Shown piece after piece: positions 17,276-25,817 of a DNA stretch of 38,062 bases. Location: the NCBI GenBank assembly GCA_016926265.1, contig JAFGOW010000080.1, positions 1 through 38,062 of the forward strand, given 5' to 3'. Positions within the stretch are counted from its first letter, which is position 1. Each line of letters starts with the position of its first letter. The position numbers were made by a program, and so were the translations under genes. The notes under the pieces are model-generated. The model worked only from the letters and a program-made list of their open reading frames with translations. It was not told the DNA's origin and made no database searches. This DNA is from Deltaproteobacteria bacterium (GTDB lineage Bacteria; Desulfobacterota; Desulfuromonadia; Desulfuromonadales; JAAYDE01).

Positions 17276-19537
17276 ATGAAGAAATCTCTGGTCTGGATTC
17301 TCTGTGTGCTGGCAACCGGTTGCGCCGTTGACCCGGCGCTGCGCTCCGGCGACGATCTGTTCCGGCAGCAGCGCTATGACGAGGCGGTGGCGGAGTACGC
17401 CAAGGCCCTGCTGGCGCAGCCGGACAAGCACGAATACCGGCTCAAGCTGCTGGAGAGCCGCTCCCGGGCCGCCCTGCAGCATTACCACCGGGGGCGTGCG
17501 GAACTCGCGGCGAAAAACCACCGGGAAGCGGTATCGGAATTCACCAAAGCCGCCATGCTCGACTCCTCGCTGGAGGCCGCCCGCCAGGAGCTGAAAAGCG
17601 CCCAGCGGTTGCAGGCCATCGAGGACCAGTATCGCGAGGCGGAGCGTTTCCATCAGAAAAGGAATCCCGCCCAGGCCCAGAAGCTGCTCGACCAGGTGCT
17701 TGAGGCCGATCCCGAACACGGCCCGGCCAGGGCGCTGCAGGAGCGGATCCGGAGTCAGCGCCGGATTCTGCTGGACGGCTACGAACTGGACGTCACCTCC
17801 ACCCAGCCGATCACCCTCAAGTTCCAGGGCGCCGATCTCAAGGACGTGTTCGCGGTCTTTTCCAAGCTGACCGGCATCAACTTCATCTTCGACGAGGGGG
17901 TTCCGTCCCGCAGCGTCACCGTTTTTCTGGAGCGGGCCACCTTCGCCCAGGCGCTGGAGCTCCTGCAGCAGATGAACGGGCTCGACAAGAAGGTGCTCAA
18001 CGAAAAGACCATCATCCTCTACCCCAACACCATCGAAAAGAAGAAGCAGTACGAGGACCAGGTCATCCAGACCTTTTATCTTTCCAACGTCGATGCCAAG
18101 AAGGTCCTCAATCTGCTCCGCACCATGCTGCAGCTCCGCAAGATCTATGTCCATGAGGAGCTGAACGCGCTGGTGATCCGGGACAAGCCCGACGTCATCA
18201 AACTCGCCCAGCAGGTCATCACCGCCGCCGACCGGGCCGACTCGGAGGTGGTCTTCGATCTGGAGGTGGTGGAGATCGGCCGCACCGACAGCCTCGATCT
18301 CGGCCCCAGTCTTTCCGAATATTCCATCGGCCTCGGCGCCGCCGACCAAGCCGGCAATCTGGTCAGCAACGCCTTCGGGGGCACCGGCGCGGTCTATCTC
18401 GAGAGCCTGAGCCATATCGGCACCCTCTACACCCTCCCCAGGGTCGCCTTTGATTTCGCCAAGACCCTGGGGGACGCCGAGATCCTCGCCAACCCCAAGA
18501 TCCGGGTCAAGAACAAGGAAAAATCCAAGGTCCACATCGGCTCCAAGGAGCCGGTCACCACCACCAGCACCAGCGGCGAGCTGACCTACACCAACGTCCA
18601 GTACATCGACGTCGGCGTCAAGCTGGACGTGGAGCCGACCATTCAGCTCGACGAAACCGTGGTCACCAAGCTCAGCCTCGAGGTGAGCAACGTCTCCAAC
18701 AAAACCACCACCTCAGATGGCACCACGCTGCTGACCATCACCACCACCAACGCCCAGACCACCCTGACCCTCAAGGACGGCGAGCCGACCATCATCGGCG
18801 GCCTGATCCGCAGCGACAAGAAGACCACCACCAAAACGATCCCGATCCTCGGCGACATCCCGCTGCTGGGGCGGCTTCTCTCCAATGAAGTCAATGAGGA
18901 TGTCAAGCGGGAGATCCTGCTGTCGGTGACTCCCCACGTGGTCCGCTCCCTCGACATCCCCGCGCCGCAGGTGGCCACCATCTGGTCCGGGGAGGAGAAC
19001 AACTTCCGGGCCGCTTCCCCCTATGCCTCCGCCTCCGGCACGCTGCTGCCGATCCGCCTCAAGGACGCCGCCTACGAGGGGGCGACGGCCTCCGCCGCGG
19101 CCCCAGGACTCGAAGCGGCGGCCCGGAGCGGCCGGCTCTCCTTCGAGGGGGGCGGCGCGATCCGGCCGGGGGAAATCTTCACCCTTTCGGTGCGGCTCGA
19201 TGAGGTGTCCGGGCTTTCCCGGCTGCCGCTGGTCGTTTCCTACGACCCGCTGCAGCTCGATTTCATCCGCGCCGAGGAGGGCCCGTTCCTGAAACGGGAT
19301 GGGCGTCCGACTCAATTCACCTCCCGCGTCGATGTCGCGGCGGGCCGGGTCCATATCGACTGCGCCCGCATCGAGGATAACCGGGCCGTTTCGGGAAGCG
19401 GCGCGGTGGCGGAGCTGACCTTCCGGGCGCGGTCGGCGGGCCGCGCTTCGCTGGCGTTTTCGGAGCATGAACCGCGCGGTCCCGCCGGTTCCCCTGTCGC
19501 CGTCGAGGCCCAGGGCCTGGACCTAGAGATTCGTTGA
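17276..19537 (+). CDS. gspD: Lipoprotein secretin with TPR and cohesin-like domains (GspD type)
   Basis: A 753-aa outer-membrane secretin. The signal peptide ends in a lipobox, LATGC, with Cys16 as the lipidated residue. Residues about 20-165 are TPR-like repeats. From about 179 come the N0/STN-like domain (ITLKFQGADLKDVFAVFSKL) and an N1-type domain. The secretin beta-domain runs about 325-560 and includes the VHIGSKEPV and GEPTIIGGLI motifs and the final EILLSVTPHVV. Residues about 620-753 form a cohesin-like beta-sandwich (GEIFTLSVRLDEVSGLS, then YDPLQLDFIRAEEG, then AELTFRARSAG). The TPR and cohesin additions are not found in textbook GspD. The lipobox may replace a separate pilotin. Confidence 0.9.
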   Translation: MKKSLVWILCVLATGCAVDPALRSGDDLFRQQRYDEAVAEYAKALLAQPDKHEYRLKLLESRSRAALQHYHRGRAELAAKNHREAVSEFTKAAMLDSSLEAARQELKSAQRLQAIEDQYREAERFHQKRNPAQAQKLLDQVLEADPEHGPARALQERIRSQRRILLDGYELDVTSTQPITLKFQGADLKDVFAVFSKLTGINFIFDEGVPSRSVTVFLERATFAQALELLQQMNGLDKKVLNEKTIILYPNTIEKKKQYEDQVIQTFYLSNVDAKKVLNLLRTMLQLRKIYVHEELNALVIRDKPDVIKLAQQVITAADRADSEVVFDLEVVEIGRTDSLDLGPSLSEYSIGLGAADQAGNLVSNAFGGTGAVYLESLSHIGTLYTLPRVAFDFAKTLGDAEILANPKIRVKNKEKSKVHIGSKEPVTTTSTSGELTYTNVQYIDVGVKLDVEPTIQLDETVVTKLSLEVSNVSNKTTTSDGTTLLTITTTNAQTTLTLKDGEPTIIGGLIRSDKKTTTKTIPILGDIPLLGRLLSNEVNEDVKREILLSVTPHVVRSLDIPAPQVATIWSGEENNFRAASPYASASGTLLPIRLKDAAYEGATASAAAPGLEAAARSGRLSFEGGGAIRPGEIFTLSVRLDEVSGLSRLPLVVSYDPLQLDFIRAEEGPFLKRDGRPTQFTSRVDVAAGRVHIDCARIEDNRAVSGSGAVAELTFRARSAGRASLAFSEHEPRGPAGSPVAVEAQGLDLEIR

Positions 19538-19543
19538 GGCTGA

Positions 19544-20032
19544 ATGAAGAGCGGCTTTCCTTTCCTGGACCGGCGCGGCGTCACGCTGTTGGAGCTTCTC
19601 ATCGCTCTGACCATCCTTTCGATTCTTGCCGCCGCGATCATGCCGCTGGCCGAGGTGACGGTGCGGCGCCACAAGGAATTGGAGCTGCGCGAGTCGTTGA
19701 GGCTGGTCCGCGGCGCCATCGACGCCTACAAGGAGGCCTACGAGGAAGCGGTCCGGAAGCAAAAGATCATCCCCGATGCGGAGGAAACCGGCTATCCCAA
19801 AACCCTCGAAGATCTTGTGACGGGGAGCCGCTTCGGGGATCTCTATCCCTATCAGAGAAAGTTTCTGCGCCGCATTCCCCAGGACCCCATGGACCGCGAC
19901 GGCAGGGGGTGGGGGCTGCGTTCCCATGCCGACGAGGCCGATACCGAAAACTGGGGGGGGGAGGACGTCTACGACATCTACTCCCAGAACGAGGGGACGG
20001 CGCTGGACGGCAGCCGCTACCGGGATTGGTGA
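19544..20032 (+). CDS. GspG-like pseudopilin 1
   Basis: A 162-aa type II pseudopilin. The prepilin peptidase site is RRG|VTLLE: cleavage after Gly12, with Glu at position +5 of the mature protein. A hydrophobic helix follows. The globular part ends with the VYDIYSQNEG pattern common in GspG-type major pseudopilins. It would be cleaved by a prepilin peptidase encoded elsewhere and polymerised by GspE/GspF. GAGGCTGA precedes the ATG, and the gene begins six bases after gspD. The Geobacter sulfurreducens homologue may be OxpG or its neighbour, from memory. The C-terminus is YRDW, shared with the next gene. Confidence 0.9.
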   Translation: MKSGFPFLDRRGVTLLELLIALTILSILAAAIMPLAEVTVRRHKELELRESLRLVRGAIDAYKEAYEEAVRKQKIIPDAEETGYPKTLEDLVTGSRFGDLYPYQRKFLRRIPQDPMDRDGRGWGLRSHADEADTENWGGEDVYDIYSQNEGTALDGSRYRDW

Positions 20033-20050
20033 GGAGAAGGGTTGCAATCG

Positions 20051-20461
20051 ATGGGCGAAAGCTGGCACACTTGGCGGAGCGGCAAGGGGTTCACCCTGAT
20101 CGAGCTGCTGATCGTCATGACCATCATCGGCATTCTGGCCGCCATCGCCGCGCCCAGCTACAAGCGGAGCGTGGTCAAGGCCCGGGAGGCGGTGCTGCTG
20201 GAGGATCTGTACCAGATGCGGCGTTCCATCGACGCGTTCTTCGCCGACTTCGACCGCTATCCCCAGTCGCTGGAGGAGTTGGTGGAGAAGAAATACCTGC
20301 GGGGACTGCCCGTCGATCCCTTCACCCAGAGCTCCGCAACCTGGACCGTGGTCCGGGCCGATCCCCTCTCCGACTACGAGCCGGCGCGGGAGGGGGTCTA
20401 CGATGTCCGCAGCGGCAGCAACCTGGTCGGGCTGAACGGCGTTCCCTACCGGGACTGGTGA
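20051..20461 (+). CDS. GspG-like pseudopilin 2
   Basis: A 136-aa pseudopilin with a canonical processing site KG|FTLIE: cleavage after Gly13, Glu at +5. A hydrophobic helix follows (LLIVMTIIGILAAIAAP), then a soluble domain with PQSLEELVEKKYLRGLPVDPF, a strong GspG signature. The C-terminus YRDW repeats that of the preceding pseudopilin, so the two may be paralogues. I chose the ATG at 20051 with GAAGGG at 20036-20041; a TTG at 20042 would add three residues. It lies 18 bp after pseudopilin 1 and 7 bp before ftsE. Confidence 0.9.
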   Translation: MGESWHTWRSGKGFTLIELLIVMTIIGILAAIAAPSYKRSVVKAREAVLLEDLYQMRRSIDAFFADFDRYPQSLEELVEKKYLRGLPVDPFTQSSATWTVVRADPLSDYEPAREGVYDVRSGSNLVGLNGVPYRDW

Positions 20462-20468
20462 GGAATCC

Positions 20469-21134
20469 ATGATTCACATCTGCAACCTGAGCAAGAGCTA
20501 CCAGAAGGATTCCGCGGCGCTGAACGACATCAACCTGACGATCGGCAAAGGGGAGTTCGTCTTCGTCACCGGCCCCTCCGGAGCCGGAAAATCGACCTTG
20601 TTGCGCATGATCTTCTGCGGCGAGAAGCCGAACCGCGGCCAGGTTCTCATCAACGGCCGCAACGTCACCCGCATGTCCTCCTCCCAGATCCCCTATCTGC
20701 GCCGGCAGCTGGGGGTGGTGTTCCAGGATTTCAAGCTGATCAAGAACCGCACCCTGCTGGAGAACGTCGCCTTCCCCCTGGAGGTTCAGGGCAAAAAGCG
20801 CCACGAGGTCAGCAAAAAGGTCTACCAGGCTCTCAAGATGGTCGGCCTGGAGAATCATCTGACGAAATTTCCGCTGGAGATCTCCGGCGGGGAGCAGCAG
20901 CGGGTCGCCATCGCCAGGGCGCTGGTGGTGGACCCGATGGTGCTGTTGGCTGACGAGCCGACGGGGAATCTGGACGACCAGACCACCCAGGAGATCATGG
21001 AACTGTTCAAGGGGGCCAATGCGCGCGGCACCACCGTGGTCATGGCCACCCACAACCAGGAAATCATCAAACGTCATCCCCGGCGGGTGATTTTCCTCCG
21101 GCAGGGGCGGGTGGTCGATGACTACACCCCGTGA
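20469..21134 (+). CDS. ftsE: Cell division ATP-binding protein FtsE
   Basis: A 221-aa ABC ATPase that pairs with FtsX at the division site to control peptidoglycan hydrolases. Walker A is GPSGAGKS (35-42), the signature is ISGGEQQRV and Walker B is VLLADEPTGNLD. The Q-loop segment LGVVFQDFKLI is typical of FtsE. The gene starts seven bases after the second pseudopilin with GAGGAATCC upstream, so it is probably read from the secretion operon promoter. ftsX follows after 30 bp. Confidence 0.95.
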   Translation: MIHICNLSKSYQKDSAALNDINLTIGKGEFVFVTGPSGAGKSTLLRMIFCGEKPNRGQVLINGRNVTRMSSSQIPYLRRQLGVVFQDFKLIKNRTLLENVAFPLEVQGKKRHEVSKKVYQALKMVGLENHLTKFPLEISGGEQQRVAIARALVVDPMVLLADEPTGNLDDQTTQEIMELFKGANARGTTVVMATHNQEIIKRHPRRVIFLRQGRVVDDYTP

Positions 21135-21164
21135 CGCCAACCGGGACAGAAGGATTTCGGGACC

Positions 21165-22058
21165 TTGTTCTATTTTCTGAGATGCGCGGGCCGCAACATG
21201 TTTCAGAGCCCGCTCCTTTGCACCGCCGCCGTCGGAACGATGACGGTCTCCCTGACCATCGTGGCTTTTTTCGGGGTCATTTTTTTCAATTTCGAGGAGC
21301 TGACCTCCTACTGGGGGCGCCGGATCCAGATCAAAACCTATCTGGAGACCGTTCCCGGGGCTTTGGTGCTGCAGGGCTGGCTGGTGGAGATCCGGGAATA
21401 TCCCGAGGTGGACGAGGTGGTTTACGTCTCCCAGGCGGAGGCCTTTGACCGCTTCAAGGAGCGGCTGGGGCAGAACTCCGATCTGTTGCACGGCATGACC
21501 CCCTCCATTCTGCCGGCCTCCCTCGAGATCGCGCTGAAAGAAGGCTTCCGCAACCGCCAAGGGGTGGAAAGGGTGGTGGGGAAGCTGAGGAAAAACCCCC
21601 ATTTCTCGGATATGCGCTTCGGCCGCGACTGGCTGGAGCGGTTCGATTCCTTCGTCGCGCTGTTCAAATTTTCCGCCGGCATTCTCGGGGGGTTTCTGCT
21701 CTTTGCCACGGTTTTCATCGTCTCCAACACCATCAAACTGACCCTCTATGCCCGCCGGGAAGAGCTGGAGATCATGTCCCTCGTCGGCGGTACGCCGGCC
21801 TTCATCAAGATGCCTTATGTCATCGAAGGGGCGGTACAGGGTTTTATCGGCGGCCTGCTGGCGGTGGTGGGAAGCTATCTGATTTTCGCCCTGTTCCTGA
21901 AACAGAGCCTGGTCTCCCTGCTCTTCACCATGGGGGTGGGTCGGGTTTCCTTTCTTCCGCTCCGTTTCCAATTGGGTTTGCTGGGAGCCGGCGTTGTACT
22001 CGGCGTCCTCGGCAGCCTGGCGTCGTTGCGCAAGTTCGTCCGGATACACTATTCGTGA
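21165..22058 (+). CDS. ftsX: Cell division permease-like protein FtsX
   Basis: A 297-aa membrane protein with the FtsX topology: one N-terminal helix (about 22-42), a large periplasmic domain (about 45-170), then three helices (about 172-195, 218-245 and 262-285). The region NTIKLTLYARREELEIMSLVGGTPAFIK is the family signature. The periplasmic domain should recruit the EnvC-like protein encoded next. The start is TTG at 21165, which places FLRCAGRNMFQSPLL at the usual FtsX N-terminus; an ATG at 21198 is less likely. Its stop overlaps the next start (GTGA at 22055). Confidence 0.95.
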   Translation: MFYFLRCAGRNMFQSPLLCTAAVGTMTVSLTIVAFFGVIFFNFEELTSYWGRRIQIKTYLETVPGALVLQGWLVEIREYPEVDEVVYVSQAEAFDRFKERLGQNSDLLHGMTPSILPASLEIALKEGFRNRQGVERVVGKLRKNPHFSDMRFGRDWLERFDSFVALFKFSAGILGGFLLFATVFIVSNTIKLTLYARREELEIMSLVGGTPAFIKMPYVIEGAVQGFIGGLLAVVGSYLIFALFLKQSLVSLLFTMGVGRVSFLPLRFQLGLLGAGVVLGVLGSLASLRKFVRIHYS

Positions 22059-23221
22059 AATCGCCGGTCATGACAGCCATCCTGGCCCTGCTGGTTTGCG
22101 GGTTTGGGTTGCCGCTAAAGGCCAGCGGCGCCGACCCCGCCCCTGCCGACATGGGAGAGAGTCAGCGCCGGCTGCGGGAGATCGAGGTCCGGATCGATGA
22201 GAGCTACCAACAGTTGCGGGACAAGGAAGCGCGGGAACGGGCGCTGCGGCAGGATCTCAACGCGGTGAAGAGAGAGGTCGCGGCCCTGGAGGAGCGGATC
22301 GGCAGGGAAGAGGCCAAAGCCGTCTCGCTGCGCGGCGAGATGCGGGAGCAAGAGCGGGAAATCCGGGCCAGCGAAGCGGTCCTCAAGCGGACGGAAAACC
22401 GGTTGAGGGAGCGGCTGAGGGCGATTTACAAGGGGGACGAGGCCACCTTCCTGCAGGTGTTCTTCTCGTCGCTGTCGCCGGACGCGGCCATGGAAAACCT
22501 GCTGTTCATGGGCAAGGTGGTGGAACGCGATCAGGAACTGGTGGCCGGCTACCGCTCCGACCGTCTGCGCCTGGAAAACAACCTCAGGGAGATGGAGCAG
22601 TTGCAGGGCCGCCAGCTCAAAATTCTGGAGGGGCTTAAAAAGGACCATGTGGCGCTGGAAAAGGCGCATGCCCTGAACCGGAAGCTGCTGGCTCAGGTGC
22701 GGCGGGACAAAAAGTACCTCAGCCAGGAAATCACCGCCCTGAAGGACCGGGCCAAGCAGCTTGGCGACCTGATCCGCAAGCTGGAGCGGGAAAAAAGCGC
22801 CGAGGCCGCGCACGGCGGCGGGGACTTCGCGACCCAGAAGGGGAAACTGGACTGGCCGGTCAAGGGGCCTGTCAAGATCGGTTTCGGCACCCGAAAACAC
22901 CCCGAGCTGGAAACCCTCTATGAAAGCCAGGGGATCGATATCGGGACGACCGGGGAACAGCCGATGGCCGTGATCTGGAGCGGCAAGGTGGTTTTCGCCA
23001 AGCCCTTCCGCGGCTACGGGAATCTGCTCATCGTGAATCACGGCGGCGGTTTTCACACCCTCTACGCCCAGGCTTCCCGGCTCCTGAAGGCGGTCGGGGA
23101 TCCGGTGAAAAAGGGGGAGATTGTCGCCATTTCCGGTTTCGAGGGGAGCCGGAGCGTCTATTTCGAAATCCGCCATCGGGGCATCCCCCAGGATCCGCTC
23201 CAATGGCTGTCCAAAGAATAA
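22055..23221 (+). CDS. envC: EnvC-like murein hydrolase activator with degenerate LytM domain
   Basis: A 388-aa exported protein: signal peptide (about 1-26), long coiled coil (about 33-255), and a C-terminal LytM/M23 domain (about 265-385). In active M23 enzymes the zinc ligands lie in HxxxD and HxH motifs. Here the first reads SQGIDIG (Gln for His) and the second region is TLYAQAS (Gln for His). The domain therefore looks non-catalytic, as in E. coli EnvC, which activates amidases under FtsEX control. The gene overlaps ftsX by four bases and is followed by ctpA. The symbol is given by role and context; true orthology was not tested. Confidence 0.88.
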   Translation: MKSPVMTAILALLVCGFGLPLKASGADPAPADMGESQRRLREIEVRIDESYQQLRDKEARERALRQDLNAVKREVAALEERIGREEAKAVSLRGEMREQEREIRASEAVLKRTENRLRERLRAIYKGDEATFLQVFFSSLSPDAAMENLLFMGKVVERDQELVAGYRSDRLRLENNLREMEQLQGRQLKILEGLKKDHVALEKAHALNRKLLAQVRRDKKYLSQEITALKDRAKQLGDLIRKLEREKSAEAAHGGGDFATQKGKLDWPVKGPVKIGFGTRKHPELETLYESQGIDIGTTGEQPMAVIWSGKVVFAKPFRGYGNLLIVNHGGGFHTLYAQASRLLKAVGDPVKKGEIVAISGFEGSRSVYFEIRHRGIPQDPLQWLSKE

Positions 23222-23242
23222 GGACGGATGGGAGGAACTTTC

Positions 23243-24547
23243 ATGCGGGTACGAATACACAGGGCATTGATCCTCGGTCTTTTGGCCGGCCCCCTGCTGT
23301 TTTGGGGGCGACCCGGTCACGCCGCCCCCGAACGCGATGAGCTCTACCGGGATCTGAAGCTTTTTACCGATGTCCTCTCCCTGGTGCGGGAAAACTATGT
23401 GGACGAGGTGGAGACCGGGCGGCTGATTCAGGGCGCCATCAACGGCATGCTGCTGACCCTCGATCCCCACTCCTCCTTCATGCCCCCTGATGTGTACCGG
23501 GAGATGCAGGACGAAACCCGCGGTGAATTCGGCGGCATCGGCATCGAAATCACCATCCGCGACAATGTCCTGACCATCGTCTCCCCCATCGAGGACACCC
23601 CCGCCGATCGGGCCGGCCTGAAGGCGGGCGATCAGATCGTCAAGATCGGCGACAAGTCGACCAAGGACATGACCCTGGTTGACGCGGTGCGCCTGATGAG
23701 GGGGGAAAAGGGAACCCGGATGGTCATCTCCATCCTGCGGGAGTCCCTCGCCGTGCCCAAGGAATACACCCTGGTCCGGGAGATCATCCGGATCCGGAGC
23801 GTCTGGTCCAAGGTGCTCGAGGAGGGCTTCGGCTATGTCCGCATCGCCCAGTTCCAGGAAAACACCGCCGATGAGCTGAGGAAAAACCTCGTCGCCCTGC
23901 AGGGCAAGGGGGGCAAGGCGCTGGAGGGGCTGATTCTGGATCTGCGCAACGATCCGGGCGGGCTGCTCGATCAGGCGGTCAAGGTGGCCGATGCCTTTCT
24001 CTCCGAGGGGCTCATCGTCTATACCGAAGGGCGGGAGGCCCAGGGGCGGATGAAGTTTGTGGCCCGCAACGACAAGAACGAGATCTCCTGCCCGATTGTG
24101 GTCCTGATCAACGGCGGCAGCGCCAGCGCTTCGGAGATCGTTGCCGGCGCCCTCCAGGACCACCGCCGCGCGGTGATTCTGGGGACGCCGAGTTTCGGCA
24201 AGGGCTCCGTGCAGTCCATCATCCCGCTGGGCGACGATAACGGATTGCGCCTGACCACCGCTCTTTACTTCACCCCGTCGGGGAGATCGATCCAGGCCAA
24301 GGGGATCATCCCCGACATTCTGGTCCATCCGCTGCAAACCAAGGAGGAGGAAGGGGCCGTTTTCCGGGAAGCGGATCTGGAAAACCATTTGACCCCGACC
24401 GGCAGGAAGTTGGAAGAAAGCCGCGGCGACCGCCGCGGGCCGGCTGCCGTCTCCGAGGCCGGGAAAGACTATCAGCTGTCCAGGGCACTGGACCTGCTCA
24501 AAGGGTGGCGGCTTTTGAAGGGGCTCGAAAAGAAAGGCGCGGCATGA
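23243..24547 (+). CDS. ctpA: C-terminal processing peptidase (S41, CtpA)
   Basis: A 434-aa exported serine protease. A signal peptide (about 1-27) is followed by an N-terminal helical region, a PDZ domain around 95-175 (GGIGIEITIRDNVLTIVSP) and the S41 catalytic domain. The Ser/Lys dyad is Ser295 in SASASEI and Lys320 in PSFGKGSVQ, with Gln324 in register, matching E. coli Prc S430/K455/Q459. I chose the ATG at 23243 because GGAGG lies at 23231-23235; an ATG at 23228 lacks this. Neighbouring envC and deacetylase genes suggest a role in processing or turnover of cell-wall enzymes. Confidence 0.95.
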   Translation: MRVRIHRALILGLLAGPLLFWGRPGHAAPERDELYRDLKLFTDVLSLVRENYVDEVETGRLIQGAINGMLLTLDPHSSFMPPDVYREMQDETRGEFGGIGIEITIRDNVLTIVSPIEDTPADRAGLKAGDQIVKIGDKSTKDMTLVDAVRLMRGEKGTRMVISILRESLAVPKEYTLVREIIRIRSVWSKVLEEGFGYVRIAQFQENTADELRKNLVALQGKGGKALEGLILDLRNDPGGLLDQAVKVADAFLSEGLIVYTEGREAQGRMKFVARNDKNEISCPIVVLINGGSASASEIVAGALQDHRRAVILGTPSFGKGSVQSIIPLGDDNGLRLTTALYFTPSGRSIQAKGIIPDILVHPLQTKEEEGAVFREADLENHLTPTGRKLEESRGDRRGPAAVSEAGKDYQLSRALDLLKGWRLLKGLEKKGAA

Positions 24548-24587
24548 TCCGCACTACCAGGGAAACGCCCGGTCAGGTTGACCTGTT

Positions 24588-25814
24588 TTGAAAAAGAAGA
24601 GCCCCCGCGGAAAAAAATCGAGGCGTCTTGCCGAACAGCGCCGGATCAAGGTGTGGCTGGCCGTCCTCTTCGTGCTCGGCTTTCTGCTGATGGCCCTGGT
24701 GGGGCTTTCCCACCTGCGGCGGCAGGTTCGTCCGCTGGCGACCTCGGCGCCCCGCCCCGCCGCGTCTCCCGCGGTTTCGGCCCCCTACCCCGAGACCACC
24801 GAGAAACCCCTGCTGGAAGAAATCCGCGTCGAGATCGAAAGCGCCCTGGTCCGCAACGGCATTCAGCTCCAGAACTTCGAGGTCAGGCCCCAGGGCGACC
24901 TGATCCTGTTTCTGGTGCGGAGCGATTTCCCCGCCGTCCCCTGGGTGGAGGACCTGACTCGGCGGCTGCAGGGGATTGTGCCCGGCGTCCACGTCCAGTC
25001 CGATCCGGTGCGAAGGATGATCGGGGTGGCCTGGGAAGGGGAGCGCCCCTTTCTGCTCCGGTTCCATCCCCCGGTTCCGGTTCCGGTCCCCGAACCGGAA
25101 CCGGAAAGGATCCGGGTCGCCATCATCATGGACGATCTGGGGCGCGATCGCCGTTTCGCCGCGGAACTGGCGAAGATCCCGCTGCCGGTGACCTTTTCGA
25201 TCCTCCCCAACGAGCGCCATGCCGCCTGGACGGCGGCGTTGGCCCATGAGGCGGGGCGGGAGGTCATGATCCATCTGCCGATGCAGCCCCGCAACTACCC
25301 CGAGGCCGATCCCGGCAGCGACGCCCTCATGGTCGATCTTTCGGCGCCGGAGCTGCTCTCCCGCCTCGGCGGCTACTTCGACCGGGTTCCCCACGCCGTC
25401 GGCGGCAACAATCACATGGGTTCGTTGTTCGTCGAAGACCGGCAAAGAATGGAGCTGGTGCTGTCCGATCTGAAACGGCGCGGGCTGTTTTTCATCGACA
25501 GCCTCACCACCCCCAGATCGACGGGCTATCTGACCGCCAAACAGCTGGGGATGCCGGTGGCGGTCCGGGATGTGTTTCTGGACAATGAGCAGAATGTCGG
25601 CAGGATCGGCCGCCAGATCGATCATCTGATCGCCGTGGCGGGGAAGAAGGGGCGGGCCGTCGGCATCTGCCATCCCTATCCGGAGACGCTGGAAGCCTTG
25701 CGGCGCTCGGTCGAACGGTTCAGGGCCAAAGGGGTGGAGGTGGTCGGTGCCTCCCGGGTGCTGGAACGGGAGCCCGCACCCGCAGCGGCTCTGGCGGAGC
25801 CTGGTTCCGGCTGA
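24588..25814 (+). CDS. YibQ-type divergent polysaccharide deacetylase
   Basis: A 408-aa membrane-anchored protein with a basic N-terminus, a single helix (about 24-43), a small alpha-beta domain (about 70-150), a proline/glutamate linker (PVPVPVPEPEPE) and a C-terminal NodB-like barrel from about 178. Motifs include VAIIMDDLGRD, IHLPMQP, GNNHMGS and GICHPYPET, the pattern of the divergent deacetylase family that lies next to envC in E. coli too. The substrate is unknown; a cell-wall polysaccharide is an inference. The start is TTG at 24588. Its stop is three bases from that of the convergent ParA-like gene. Confidence 0.88.
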   Translation: MKKKSPRGKKSRRLAEQRRIKVWLAVLFVLGFLLMALVGLSHLRRQVRPLATSAPRPAASPAVSAPYPETTEKPLLEEIRVEIESALVRNGIQLQNFEVRPQGDLILFLVRSDFPAVPWVEDLTRRLQGIVPGVHVQSDPVRRMIGVAWEGERPFLLRFHPPVPVPVPEPEPERIRVAIIMDDLGRDRRFAAELAKIPLPVTFSILPNERHAAWTAALAHEAGREVMIHLPMQPRNYPEADPGSDALMVDLSAPELLSRLGGYFDRVPHAVGGNNHMGSLFVEDRQRMELVLSDLKRRGLFFIDSLTTPRSTGYLTAKQLGMPVAVRDVFLDNEQNVGRIGRQIDHLIAVAGKKGRAVGICHPYPETLEALRRSVERFRAKGVEVVGASRVLEREPAPAAALAEPGSG

Positions 25815-25817
25815 GGT

